The position numbers were made by a program, and so were the translations under genes. Of a stretch of 64,000 bases of DNA, positions 25,844 through 36,570 are shown piece by piece (position 1 is the stretch's first letter; the number at the start of each line of letters is the position of its first letter). This DNA is from Clusia tigrina (lineage: Eukaryota > Arthropoda > Insecta > Diptera > Clusiidae), in assembly GCA_920105625.2 (NCBI GenBank), contig OV050031.1, positions 1,777,501 through 1,841,500 on the forward strand, read 5' to 3'. The notes under the pieces were generated by a model. That model ran no database searches and was not told the origin of the DNA. It worked only from the letters and a program-made list of their open reading frames with translations.

Positions 25844-26733
25844 ATGACATCCTTCTATGGTATACTTGAAAAAAGTGTAAAATTATGATAAGAAGTTTGA
25901 GCAATTCAGGTGTGTTGGTAATGCCCGAAATGAAGTGTGTTATTTGCCACTTTCTCATGCATAAACCTCACTTTCTGGGCCGACTTATTAACTTCGTTCC
26001 ATATAGTTTGAGGCAAGGAAATTAAACTTTTTTTACTGATTTTTATCTCATATTTTCTACGAGTATATAAACAGAAACGTGTTTCTTACACAATAAACTT
26101 GTCTCGTCTATACTTGAATATGTTGCATGTACTCTTGTTTCATTACATTCGATCTTTAGTAATATACAATTTGATTGAATTAAGTATAAATTATGCTAAA
26201 ACAAGGTGAATGCAAGGATATCCGTGAATATAGTAAAAAGTAAGGCAACCTCACAAATGGCTCCCGCTGCACTTATTTCCAGCAGAGCACAATTACGAGT
26301 GAATTTTCCTGAGGGAAGTGCAATTCGGAGATTGTGGTCGGTTCGTTGCGCATCACCGCGCCCAAATAAAGCAAAGGAAGCAAGGATTCTGAGCACGTAC
26401 ACTGTGTACACAAAGAAAAATAATAATTTATAAATATGTATATAAAGCAGAAAAATTCCCATGCAAGGATAATGCGCAATTGCATATTGCACCCTCAACT
26501 GCAGCCACTGACTGAGAGGAAATCTCACCAGAGCACAGCGAAAGCAGAAATGCATGCGAGGGTGCGCGATAACTTAATACAGAGTATTGCCCGCTGCTGC
26601 AGTGGGGCACGGACGAACGAACGGGAAGCAGTTGTGTAATTTACCGCTGCTGCGGTTTGTTATGACAAGCGACAACTACTCTGTGGGTGCAATATCCTTG
26701 CTGGCTTGCTAGCTGCGGCTGATTGAGTGAGTG

Positions 26734-26757
26734 ACTGGCTGGCTGGCTGGCTGGCTG
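26734..26757. repeat. (CTGG)n microsatellite
   Basis: Six tetranucleotide units, uninterrupted. Confidence 0.9.
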
Positions 26758-26920
26758 TGAGAGTGACTGTGCGACATGACTGACAATTAAATGACATTCA
26801 GCGGAAAATAGTTGACAGTGCATGCAACATCAAACACGGCTGCTGCTGTTTGCGTTCGCCGCGTCCGTCCGTGTGAAAACATGACTTTGTGATTTTTGTT
26901 TCTTTGTTTGTGTTTGTTTA

Positions 26921-26943
26921 TGTTGTTGTTGTTGTTGTTGTTG
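26921..26943. repeat. (GTT)n microsatellite
   Basis: About seven GTT units. Confidence 0.85.
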
Positions 26944-29900
26944 TTTTTGTTGCTCTTACCTGCATTGCGGTTGTTTGCTACAGGAAGTTGTCGTTGTGCA
27001 GTAACAGGTACTAATAACAAATGTGATTTGTTTAGCGTTATCTATTAAAAATGTGTGCTTTGTAGTCAACTCTTTTCGTCCGCGTCCAGGCAGGTTGCGC
27101 TCGCCATAACATTATTAAATTCACAAAGGATTTTCACGCTTTTTGACGACAGCATTTCCAGATGACAGTGAACAGGTGACAAGCTTCCCTCTGTCGCATT
27201 TGAAGTTAAATGTACTTCAACAGATATTGTGACTATAATTGTGTGTTTGTTTCTCTAAAATAAAACGAGTGAACAATCCAGAGGGCAGTATTCATAGGGA
27301 GTGGGCATAATAAATCGAAAGTCGCGGTGCTTTAAATCGGGAGTGTACATAGGGAGTAAATAGGGAGTATGAAAGCTCATCGATTGAGTTATATAGCAAA
27401 CATTTTATACTCAAAGGTGGGTTGTCAAATCTTCATAATCTGCTGTGCCTCCTTTCTTCATAATCTGCTGTGCATCCTTTGCCTAGTACTGGAGTAATAA
27501 TCATGAATGGCATCAATTCGACCTCCTCTAAAATCCTTTCCCTGGTAATAAACCAAACCAAAATGAATGTGCTGACTCGAAGCTCCTCAAAAACATCCTC
27601 ACATCGGTCCCGCTGATAAAAGGATATGTTCGGTGAGCTGCGACTTACACCTCTACTGCACCATTAGTGCCACCATGACACTGTGAGGCCTCACTAAGTT
27701 GCTATGATACAAATACTGATCCGGTGACAACGCGTATTTCAAGCTACAAACAAAGAAGTCAACACTGAAGCATATTTGACAACTCGCTCCAAATTATACA
27801 AACGCACATGAAAGCGGGCTCTCCAACGCCCGCGCAAAAATAAAATTGTCGTGCAAAAGGAAATCAACTTTTTTCATTTCCTTCTCTTTATTTTTGTCTT
27901 TTTGGTATAAGGAATATTTTTTAATTTTGTTGACATTTCTGGTGCTTTGAAATCGCAGCCCAGAAAGTATGAAATGGTTGCTCCTTTTTACCTACCCGCA
28001 CACATTCGCACATGGTATTCGCCACACCAGCCGCCACTGGATACAACCACACATGTGCGGACTCAAAAACGGAAGCGGATCCTTTGTGCGCGGGCGGTGA
28101 TGTAATCACGGCACACATACGCCATGGAATTCTGTCAAAGGAACGCATTTGCTGATACAAACAAAAAAAGGAAAACAGAAAATATGAGGAAGAAAAAGTA
28201 ATGAAACGGAGAAAGGAGCAACCGAGCGAGGTTTCTGTTGTCGTTGACTTTTTAAAATGAATTTTCAATTTAATTTCTGTGCCACCACTCCTCGTCTGCC
28301 GTATTGTCCTCATACTTGACGCATGCCTGACATGTCGTGACGTTTGTTGTGCTTGTAATGTGGCACCTAGTGATGGAATGTTACGGGCTGAATGTGAGGA
28401 GCGGTGGTGTGACTGTGCGTAGTACGCATAGTTGCATTCATCTGCCCACAACTGCGTCTGTTTGTAATATTTGTGCACGAAATTGAACTGTCACAATTTA
28501 TGACATTTCGATTGTCTCGTGACGGATCGATTTACACACGGTCTTCTATGGACATATTTCCAATTTTCATTTTCTCGCAAAAAAACTGAGGCTAAGCGGA
28601 TTAAAATCCTTAGATCGAGATTGGAGAAACTACGAAAAATAATTATAAGACTCCTTTTTATCGTTAGGCAGGATATCATTACTGAAGTTGTCAATGATCA
28701 AATAGTGTTGCCTTAAACAAAGCTGTGATAATTGTTGACAACGATCGAAATTAATGGGCCGAATTCGCATGAAAAGCAGAAATCAGAATGCCTCTTTTCA
28801 TAGCAAAAATCTCATGGTAGACCCCCTCCCCTTCCAGGCGCTCTGCATTAGTTGTCGTACGAGTAAATCACATTGTCAAAAATGTTTCCCAAAACGAAAT
28901 CTGCTTAGCGTACCTAATCAAAAATATTTACTTCACCTTCGACGTCTTCACGGTCGTCGGCCGGGCCGGTCTATACGAGCATTTGCCGCATTGTCCTTCC
29001 CCGTTACAATGCAAAATTTAAATTTGTAAAACTTATGCAAAACGCAAACAAAGTGGGAAAATGCGCCGGGTATGTGTGTCTGTGCTCCGTGCCCCAAATG
29101 CAAATAGACGTATTTGCCACACGAAGGTGCCGGCAACATTTCCTTCTTTCACTTTTCTGATTGTTTCAAGGTTTTTTCCCTAAATTCTATCAGGATTATA
29201 GCGTATAAATTCGCACATTTTTCACAAATTTTGTTTGCTCTACTTTTTCACATCATTGTTGCTCTGGAAAAGGTACAAAAATGATGCCTGTGCGCCAGTT
29301 AGAGGGTTCAGGTATTGAATCACACACATCGAGCCCGTTTTTGCTGGACCCACACAGCTGGACATACAATTTTAGCATGCGATTGTGAGCCGATTTGCAT
29401 TAGTAGAGTTTCGCTTTGAATTATGGCTTTTACGAATAATTATGAGAATGCATGTCGAACGGTGGCTCTTTTTCGTTCTGCGGCACCGTGTTAGCACATT
29501 CTTTCAATATGCTTTTTGCATAGTGTCCTATAGGATCCTTACAGTATATATGGATAGAAGTGAGTAAGCATTTCGTCCCGTTTCGTGCGCATTGGATTTG
29601 TCAGAATAGGGCGTTACATGTAGTAAATTCAAGTTATTGTACCTAAAAGATAATTATTCGTAGAATTCAGGAAAATTTGTGATCTTTTCATGGCTCTCTG
29701 ATGTTGTTTATCATTTTACTGTTGTCAACTGCTGAAAATATCAGACTAAGAAAGACCCGCCGAGCAGCGATTTGAGTTATATAATACCAGTACCGTACTT
29801 GCAGCCTTATAAATAACAGTGTAAGATATAGATATATGATAGTAGCCTAATAGTGCTGTAGGTAAATCTATAGTGCTGAGTATAGGCAACCCCAAAGAAC

Positions 29901-29986
29901 TATTTGAGTCCAATAAAGACGGCTAATGTGCTTTGCTGCTTGTTTCTTCCCAACCAAAGTCAGGCGATTTGATTAAATTTCGAATC

Positions 29987-30778
29987 TCCCCTCTCTTCTT
30001 TTGACTATATAGATAAAGCTCTCCTTAGAAGAACGACTTAAGTGTTTTGCAAGACTTTTGTGTTAGTTTCAACCACCACAATGACTGCGTTGTTCATAGA
30101 GCTAATTCAAGTCGAAATAATTGCCTGTCCCATTAAATTATTCTCTATATGTGACCTTCTCCGAGAAAAGGGACCTAGTGTGTCAAAAAACGGCATCTCC
30201 CAACTGAAGGTGTGTTCACAGTGATAATGCGATATGAAACTTTAAATGCGTTTTTCTCAAATCTTCATTTTCACACACTAGGTCCCTTTTCTCGGAGAAG
30301 GTCACATATATCACTTGTCAGACATCATCTGGAATATGCTGGTATCATATGGAACCCTTCCGTATCATCATTCACTCTGTCAAAACTTAAAGTGCCTACA
30401 AAGAATTCACTTATTCCTTACGATTTGAGCCATCCTTACTATTCCTTCCTACAAAAATAGACTTGATTGGGTATAACTGACTTGCTCTCAGAGGTAAGTT
30501 GTGTTCTGTTATGGTCGATGGTGACTTTATTCATAGTCTCAGAGTTCTCATTAAATGCCCTGAATTAGTTTGTTTGCTTGGTCTTGAGGCAGTCTCTGGA
30601 GTACACTCCATTTTCGTGCATTTCTTCTAACGGTCAATATAATCCGAAGGAGCGTTAAGATTGCCTTTAGTTTTCTTATCTTAGATATTTTATAGGTCAA
30701 CTTTTGGAAAATCTGTTCTTGTTCAACGGACCTCATGTGATTTTTGATATATAATTATAGTTCTCTCTTCCAATTTGT
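29987..30778 (+). repeat. Duplicated ~0.8 kb segment, copy 1
   Basis: Runs from tcccctctcttcttttgact to agttctctcttccaatttgt. It matches 35811-36570 in the same orientation, with a few percent substitutions and some indels. The middle translates as RHHLEYAGIIWNPS followed by IPYDLSHPYYSFLQ. This resembles the C-terminal region of jockey/CR1-type reverse transcriptases (S-x-LEYAS-x-x-WNP), so the segment is at least partly a LINE relic. It contains the perfect inverted repeat at 30146-30310. The left part (frame with FVLVSTTTMTALFIELI) is not assigned with confidence. Confidence 0.85.
30146..30310. repeat. Perfect 38-bp inverted repeat (foldback)
   Basis: The left arm 30146-30183 contains gtgaccttctccgagaaaag. 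The right arm 30273-30310 contains cttttctcggagaaggtcac. They are exact reverse complements over 38 bp, with an 89-bp loop. The sister segment at 35.8-36.6 kb keeps the left arm with one or two changes but lacks about 20 bp of the right arm. Confidence 0.95.
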
Positions 30779-30935
30779 TCAGTAAACTTCGAATCTTTAA
30801 GGCTGGAATGTGAATAAAACTGTGGAACGTGCTAAACAGAAATACGGATATTGCTGAAATACATAAAGAAAAATCGAAGAAAGAATCTACCAAATAACAG
30901 GAGTGAAATTTTTTCCTCTCTGCCTTTGGGAGTTA

Positions 30936-31367
30936 CTAAACGTGAGCCCCAATGAGTATGTCTTCAGCAGCAATGAACTTAGCATCGAGAGTAGTAAAGA
31001 ATTGTTTGTATTGCTGCTCATCTATATTAAACCTGGGTGGGCAATATATGGATGATACTGGCAAGTCTTTGACGTATTCTTCGAGCTGAATAGTCGTCGC
31101 TTGTAGATAATCGGTACAGTATCCTTGCATTGGGAAATGCTTTATTCTATTCTTGATCAGAATGGCTGTACCACTACGTGCTTTGCCGCCGGGGTGTTTG
31201 GTGTCATAAACTTTGTATCCCGCTATCTGGAAACAGTTTTTCTGAGTAAGGTGAGTTTCAGAAATTAGCATCAAATCTATTGACTTATCGTTGAGAAACA
31301 GTTTGAGCTCATTTTTGTGCTGACTTATGCCATTTGCATTCCAATGACAGATTTTCAGTGCGTTCAT
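30936..31367 (-). pseudogene. LINE ORF2 endonuclease domain, truncated
   Basis: 143 residues from ATG at 31367. The APE-like endonuclease hallmarks are visible: the N-terminal WNANGI motif (about residues 9-14), the catalytic Glu in ISETHL (about 35-40), and the SGTAI strand. The frame ends ILIGAHV-stop. The expected GGDFNAKH motif, which supplies catalytic Asp/Asn, is missing, and the matching downstream sequence (SRLVTPKGRE) is out of frame at 30943-30914. A short deletion between G-rich ends at about 30948 explains both. The C-terminal endonuclease half and all of reverse transcriptase are unreadable or absent. Confidence 0.8.
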
Positions 31368-32248
31368 GGTTTTGTTAATAGGGATTGCAAAAGCATGTTC
31401 TGATTACGTATCATGTCTTGCATCATACTTTGCATTGAGTACATAAATTGCGTCATATTTGCGTTGAACTCTTGTAAAGTCTTTTCAAGAGTACTCTTAT
31501 CAGTTTTAGGGTTTACTGGTGGGGTACCTTTGAGAATATTTGCGTAAGAAATCCTTGAAGGCTGTGCTTCACTGGCAGAGATTTCACGCAAAACTGTTAC
31601 GGGAGGAACAGTTTTAACTTGTTTTGGCTGAGGTGCAAATTTCTTTTTTATATGAGCGTATACAGTGCAGCCTCTGTAGTTTGCAGTGTGATTTTCACCA
31701 CAGTTGCTGCATTTTTTGACACTGGAGTCGTCTTTGGGCTTTGTGCAGTTTTGTGACAGGTGGAGATCACCACAAACGACACATACACTGGGAAGTGTAC
31801 AGTATTTTCTAGTGTGCCCAAATTCTTGGCAGTTCAGGCATTAAACTGGTCCAATTCGCTTGTGGGGTTCTTCTACAGAGATTTTTCTATGTAGAAGATA
31901 GCGGAGGTTGTAGATCGGGTGTGATTCGCCTTTTCTCAGGTTCGAGTCGACTGGCTGTAGCTCAACGCGAAAGAGCGGCAGTGGAATCTTATCTTTATTG
32001 CGTATGTTAAACACAGAGTTTGCGGTAAAACCCTCTTGGGATAGGGCTTCTCTTATTTCGTTGACATCTACGTCAGCTTCGATTCCTCTAAGGACAACAA
32101 CAATGCCTTTGCTACCTTTAAGCTGGTAGGTGTAATAATTTTTTTTCTCTGTGTGAAAGAGATTGACGACTTTGCGATAGCTTGATTCGATATATAATTG
32201 AATTTTGGTTTCATGTATTTTGCCTTTCAGTATTGGGACAATATGAAA
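31364..32248 (-). pseudogene. LINE ORF1 (gag-like nucleic-acid-binding protein), one nonsense codon
   Basis: About 295 codons in one frame with no frameshift. The N-terminal part includes VVVLRGIEADVDVNEIREAL, followed by NLRYLLHRKISVEEPHKRIG, typical of jockey-group gag. Then come three zinc knuckles and a C-terminal tail rich in Gln, Asn and Met (about 31364-31450). In this family the protein binds the LINE RNA. The only lesion seen is TAA at 31843-31841, where the related elements usually have a coding triplet before the first CxxC. The start codon is missing because the 5' end is truncated near 32250. The last codon overlaps the ORF2 start as ATGA. Confidence 0.8.
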
Positions 32249-32254
32249 GTTTTT

Positions 32255-32306
32255 AGGTCGCAGTGTATAACACCCTTAAATATATCTATCTATCTATCTA
32301 TCTATT
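32255..32306 (+). repeat. Dispersed repeat, copy B, with (TATC)n
   Basis: The block ggtcgcagtgtataacaccc followed by ttaaata and a TATC run (32284-32305) is nearly identical to 34710-34760. It abuts the truncated 5' end of the jockey-like LINE. Confidence 0.75.
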
Positions 32307-32309
32307 GAC

Positions 32310-34665
32310 CCCCCTCGTATCATCATGACTTGGTCCATTAAACTTTATCAAAATTGTTGTTTTTTACAAGCCTTGTATATTTTTTTTGCTTTTCTTCGAT
32401 TCATGCACATTGGACAGGGAATACATTGGTGGCTCCACTGTTTTATTGTTAAATGCGCCAAACACACTTGCTAACTCTCCAGCACTGGCTTACTCCAGAT
32501 CTACCTGGTCCCTTAATCCAACTAGAATGCCGCAAGACTTACAGCATTCTTCACAAATTTCTAAAATGCTTAGCATGCCTATTCCGCGGGAGAATTACGG
32601 TTATAAGAATGCCATAAAATGCCATGTCAGCTAAGCAGCCAAATAATCAAGAGACTTTATTTTATCTTAAATACCAATAAATTACGAAAATCGCTGCTAC
32701 ACAACTACATTTCAAATACACTCGTATCGAAAGAGACAGATACGTACAACTGCGAGTGTTCCCAGCAGCATCGAAGACTATCCCCGACTGCCTTATGAGG
32801 CGCAAAATGACATGGCATTGAAGGAATGTAATTAACGCAATGCGACCTCCAGCCACGGCTACTGATCTTGGCAGCAGCAAATGATGCGCTTAAGCGTTTT
32901 TCATTTAAGCAGCGTAATGTGGAGTTGACAACTGCTGAAATTATGGCCTCCTCACAATACGCGTATGATCTGTCTGTAACATTAGCTGAGTGGGACTCTT
33001 ACGAGAGTGGGGCGAGGTGCGGACCAGATTTACCCGCTCAAGCATCGCTGCTGGGCTATCAAATGCTCACAAAACTGAACACATCTGCTGGAAACTTGAA
33101 GACTTGTGCTACTCGTATAATTGTCCCTTGTGTGCTGTAGTGGCGCTTCCCAAGCAAACCATGCGCGCCTACGCTAAGTTTAACGTCAACACATTTGTGA
33201 AAAGTGTTTAAATCATGCAATTCAGTTTGTTGTCGCTTCCCTTAAAAGGGGTACTCACAGCGCTTTCTAATTGCCATGCTACTCACACTTGAGCCCCACT
33301 GAAATTGATGACAATTTAATTTTTATAGCCCGCCCGTGCTCCTCGATCACTCTCGCTGCTGATTGCATGTCTACCACCTTGCCAAGGACTGAGTTATGGA
33401 GTGGAGTGTGTAGCAGTAAAAGGGTTCGTGCCATATACATAAAACTGATAATTTCTGAAGTGGCTTCTTGGCATTCGTGTGCCCCCGCGATGCGCGAGAG
33501 ATGCGCCTGCACCTGAACTCAATTTCGTCCGATCGTACTTTGGTGAATGTTTCGAAATTGATTCGAAATGGAAAACGCTGGTATCAGCTTTATTGCCATT
33601 TTTAATTATGAATAGCAAAAGGCAATAAAATTGAAATTTTTGACATTTATTAAGAATTTTAAGTGACAGATGGCTGCGGGGAGAACTAATTTGAAATGGT
33701 TTGAAACGCTTTCAAGAGGAATCACCACACGAGTAAATTCGGATCCGAGTCGAGGGGCAGGCATTTTAGGCGTCCAAAAGGGCCGCAGTAGAATCGAATA
33801 TCGACCATGTTAGAAGTGCCTTAATTAACACACAAATAAATGCAATTTCAAATTTCTCACAAGTCTCGAAATAGGGTTTCGTTTTCCCCGCTCTGCACAA
33901 GAACCATAAATTTCAATCGAAATAGTTTTCACGTCGCTTATGCAAAAATTTGCTTCTTTTGTAAGTCCCCGCAAGCATTTCCCAACAGTGTATTTCTGAT
34001 ATATTCCTAGCGATTTTACATGAAAATCTGCATTTGGAGTTTTCAAATTAACGTCCAGTTTTCCGCCATTCCAGTTTCCTTTCTTGCCATTTCTGCCCTT
34101 GCTTTGATAATCGCCTTTCGTCCGGTTCCACCCTTAAGTTTCTATTATTCGCATAGGCAGGAGGCGCTGTGATGTGTCCTTGCGATCATGCCGCTGAACG
34201 TTTCACGATTAGCCACTCAAGCGGAAAGGTCAGAGGTCAGCGTTGTCAATGTTGTCGCTTTGTGCCAAATAACGTTTGTTTGTTGGATCACAGATTCTGG
34301 CCCATGTATTTTGATGTTCAATTGAATCGCAGAGAAGGATCGGAATATTTTAATTTATAATAAAACCTTAAAAGAAGGAATTGAGAATGTTTCTGTGTCG
34401 GGCTAGAAAATATGACATCTTCTACGCTTTCTGTTGGGATTTATTCAATCAATTTATCCACGACGTGATTCTGCTTACAATAGCTTAGAGGCTGTGTGGT
34501 ATAAACAACTTACAAACATGAAGGATATCAGCAGACGACGGAATTTTTTTGAACTGAAATTTGGTGTATATCAACTCTATATCAAATGAGCAATACCCCT
34601 CATCTTGATTCCTCCAAAATATATGAATTCCTGTCGAAAATTAACCTGACAGAAGATTTATAGAT
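32310..34665. other. Intergenic, nothing recognised
   Basis: About 2.3 kb without a supported gene. Overlapping open frames near 32868-33516 lie on both strands without domains. Confidence 0.5.
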
Positions 34666-34670
34666 GAAAC

Positions 34671-34765
34671 TATCCTCATCTTTCAAATAAATAGGGGCAT
34701 CACAATAGATATTTCAGGTCGCAGTGTATAACACCCTTAAATATATCTACCTATCTATCTAACTC
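34671..34765 (+). repeat. Dispersed repeat, copy C, with (TATC)n-like tail
   Basis: Matches 838-915 over its full left part (tcctcatctttcaaataaat, then aggggcatcacaatagat) and 32255-32306 on its right part, including the TATC/TACC tail at 34743-34763. This is the most complete of the three copies. Confidence 0.75.
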
Positions 34766-34789
34766 TAAATCAACTTATCTGGAGTTCAT

Positions 34790-35003
34790 CACAGGAACTA
34801 AGCTAACCGTGTGTTTGATGGTATGCAAGCTACTCTCACAGTATTTGGGCCGGGAGTCGCGGTTCCAAATCCTGCCCAGCGAATGATCACGAAAGGCTTC
34901 TTTCGAAATGTTTTTCTCTTCGAGTCGAAAGGTTTATTTGCGAGTCCTCATTCACCGAAGCCCTTGCAGACATAATCAATTATGGTAAGTGAGATATAAG
35001 ATG
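34790..35003 (+). mobile_element. tRNA-derived SINE, diverged
   Basis: Plus-strand copy. The tRNA-like head is degenerate (gtttgatggtatgcaagcta, then ggttccaaatcctgcc as B box). The body is clearer: gcttctttcgaaatgttttt, tctcttcgagtcgaaagg and cataatcaattatgg match the reverse complement of 23970-24080. It abuts the LINE fragment at 35006. Confidence 0.6.
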
Positions 35004-35005
35004 GT

Positions 35006-35450
35006 AAGGAAAAATCCAAAAGATCACGCTACTGGGCCTCACTACCAAAACTTAGACAATCCAAGCTCTTGATTGGGGACTACAACTCAAAACGTGCAGC
35101 TTTATGTCTACAGTTAAGCAAAACCAATTTGAACGCTCTGACAGGTTACCTCACAGGCCACTGTCGTTTAAGAAGCCACCTCATGAAACTGGGACTCTCA
35201 CCAGTAAACACGTGTAGGTTCTGCACGTATGCAGAAGAAACAACAGAGCACCTTCTAATGCACTGCCTTAGCTCGCAGTAGGAAGAAATATCTAAGGCAT
35301 TACTGGCCCGAGGGCAGAGACATTAGAGCAATGAACCCCAATTCAAAACTAAGCCTCCTTAGAACTGTTGGACTAATAGAAGTAATTTAATAGGTACATG
35401 CCGGAGGAGTACAATAGATCAAATTGGTCGAGACACAATTTCCCCTTTTT
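35006..35450 (+). mobile_element. LINE 3' end (post-RNase H region), degenerate
   Basis: A frame from about 35014 reads SRYWASLPKLRQSKLLIGDY, then ALTGYLTGHCRLRSHLMKLG and CRFCTYAEETTEHLLMHC. This is the end of RNase H and the following C-x2-C...H-x4-C knuckle of an R1/LOA/I-type LINE pol protein. A stop at 35279 and others after it end the frame. The 3' untranslated part contains acaatagatcaaattggtcg at 35410-35429. The family differs in sequence from the TACC-tail LINE. 5'-truncated relic. Confidence 0.8.
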
Positions 35451-35810
35451 GTTTTCATTCATTCTTTCATTCAAGATATAATATTAATAATTATATTCTG
35501 AACTAAGAAATATATCTTCTGTGAGCTCAACTGATGAGCTTGTGTCTTTTTCTGGTATTTCAGTTATATCACAGGTTTGGCGAATCTGCTGAATATTCTA
35601 AAAGCCCTTTTGATGCTATAAAATAAATATTTTATATGAGACCACAACTAAATTAAAAATAGAAAAGAAATCGTGTCTTTGTTCCCTGTTTGAAGTCTGC
35701 TGATGCTTCTATTAACGTTTATTTCTAGGCCCATTACTCCTCATTTGTCCAATATTCCATCGTCCACTTAATATATTTTAGTACCATTTTCTTCATATTA
35801 GATTCTCTAT
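35451..35810. other. AT-rich spacer
   Basis: No feature recognised between the LINE 3' end and the second duplicated segment. Confidence 0.5.
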
Positions 35811-36570
35811 TCCCCTCTCTTCTTTTGACTATATAGATAAAGATCTCCTTAGAATGAAGACTGAAGTATTTTGCAAGACTTTTGTGTTAGTTTCAACCAC
35901 CACAATGACTGCGTTGTTCATAGAGCTAATTCAAGTCGAAATATTTGCCTGTCCCATTAAATTATTCTCTATATGTGACCTTCTCCGAGAAAAGGGACCA
36001 AGTGTGTCAAGAAACGGCATCGCCCAACTGAAGGTGTGTTCACAGTGATAATGCGATATGAAGCTTTAAATGCGTTTTTCTCAAAACTTCATTTTCACAC
36101 ACTAGGTCCATATATCACTTGTCAGACATCACCTGGAATATGCTGGTATTACATGAAAACCTTCCGTATCATCATTCACTCTATCAAAACTTAAAGTGCC
36201 TACAAAGAATTCACTTATTCCTTACGATTTGAGCCATCCTTACTATTCCTTCCTACAAAAATAGACTTGATTGGGTATAACTGACTTGCTCTCAGAGGTA
36301 AGTTGTGTTCTGTTATGGTCGATAGTGACTTTATTCATAGTCTCAGAGTTCTTATTCAATGCCCTGAATTAGTTTGCTTGATTGATTTTCATGCAGTCCT
36401 TTGGAACATGCCGTTCTTCTAACGGTCAAAATAATCCGAAGAAACGTTAAGATTGCCTTTAGTTTTCTTATCTTAGATATTTTATAGGTCAATTTTTTAA
36501 AAATCTGTTGTTGTTCTTCTGACCTCATGTGATTTTAGATATATAATTATAGTTCTCTCTTCCAATTTGT
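35811..36570 (+). repeat. Duplicated ~0.8 kb segment, copy 2
   Basis: Same start (tcccctctcttcttttgact) and end (tctctcttccaatttgt) as 29987-30778. It has lost about 20 bp of the right foldback arm and carries other small changes (for example rhhleyag reads RHHLEYAGIT and a 3' part is shorter). It represents either two insertions of one element or a segmental duplication. Confidence 0.85.

Larger units (their letters stand above)
25850..29985. other. Intergenic with microsatellites
   Basis: Holds a CTGG run (26734-26757) and a GTT run (26921-26943). The longest open frame (27921-28478, minus) has no recognisable domain, biased low-complexity stretches and no support for being a gene. GGGAGT repeats lie around 27297-27370. 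Nothing else is supported. Confidence 0.5.
30780..32255 (-). mobile_element. jockey-like LINE, 5' part (gag and endonuclease), dead
   Basis: Minus-strand element. The gag frame is open from about 32248 (FHIVPILKGK) through three CCHC knuckles (CLNCQEFGHTRKYC, CVVCGDLHLSQNC, CSNCGENHTANYRGC) to TGA at 31366-31364. A single TAA at 31843-31841, just before the first knuckle, breaks it. ORF2 starts at 31367 and encodes an APE-type endonuclease (KICHWNANGISQ, LISETHLTQ, SGTAILIKNR). It stops at 30936, where the GDFN motif is lost. Downstream, SRLVTPKGRE in another frame shows the element continues. Reverse transcriptase and 3' end are absent. The 5' end is replaced by dispersed repeat B. Confidence 0.85.

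Noticed and set aside
27921..28478. 185-residue open frame on the minus strand
   Set aside because: No recognisable domain, composition that follows low-complexity DNA, no splice or codon-bias support; likely chance.
30042..30224. Conserved short protein shared by the two 0.8-kb copies (30.0 and 35.9 kb)
   Set aside because: The frame is kept only because the copies are recent duplicates, and it runs into the foldback arm; no domain supports a gene.
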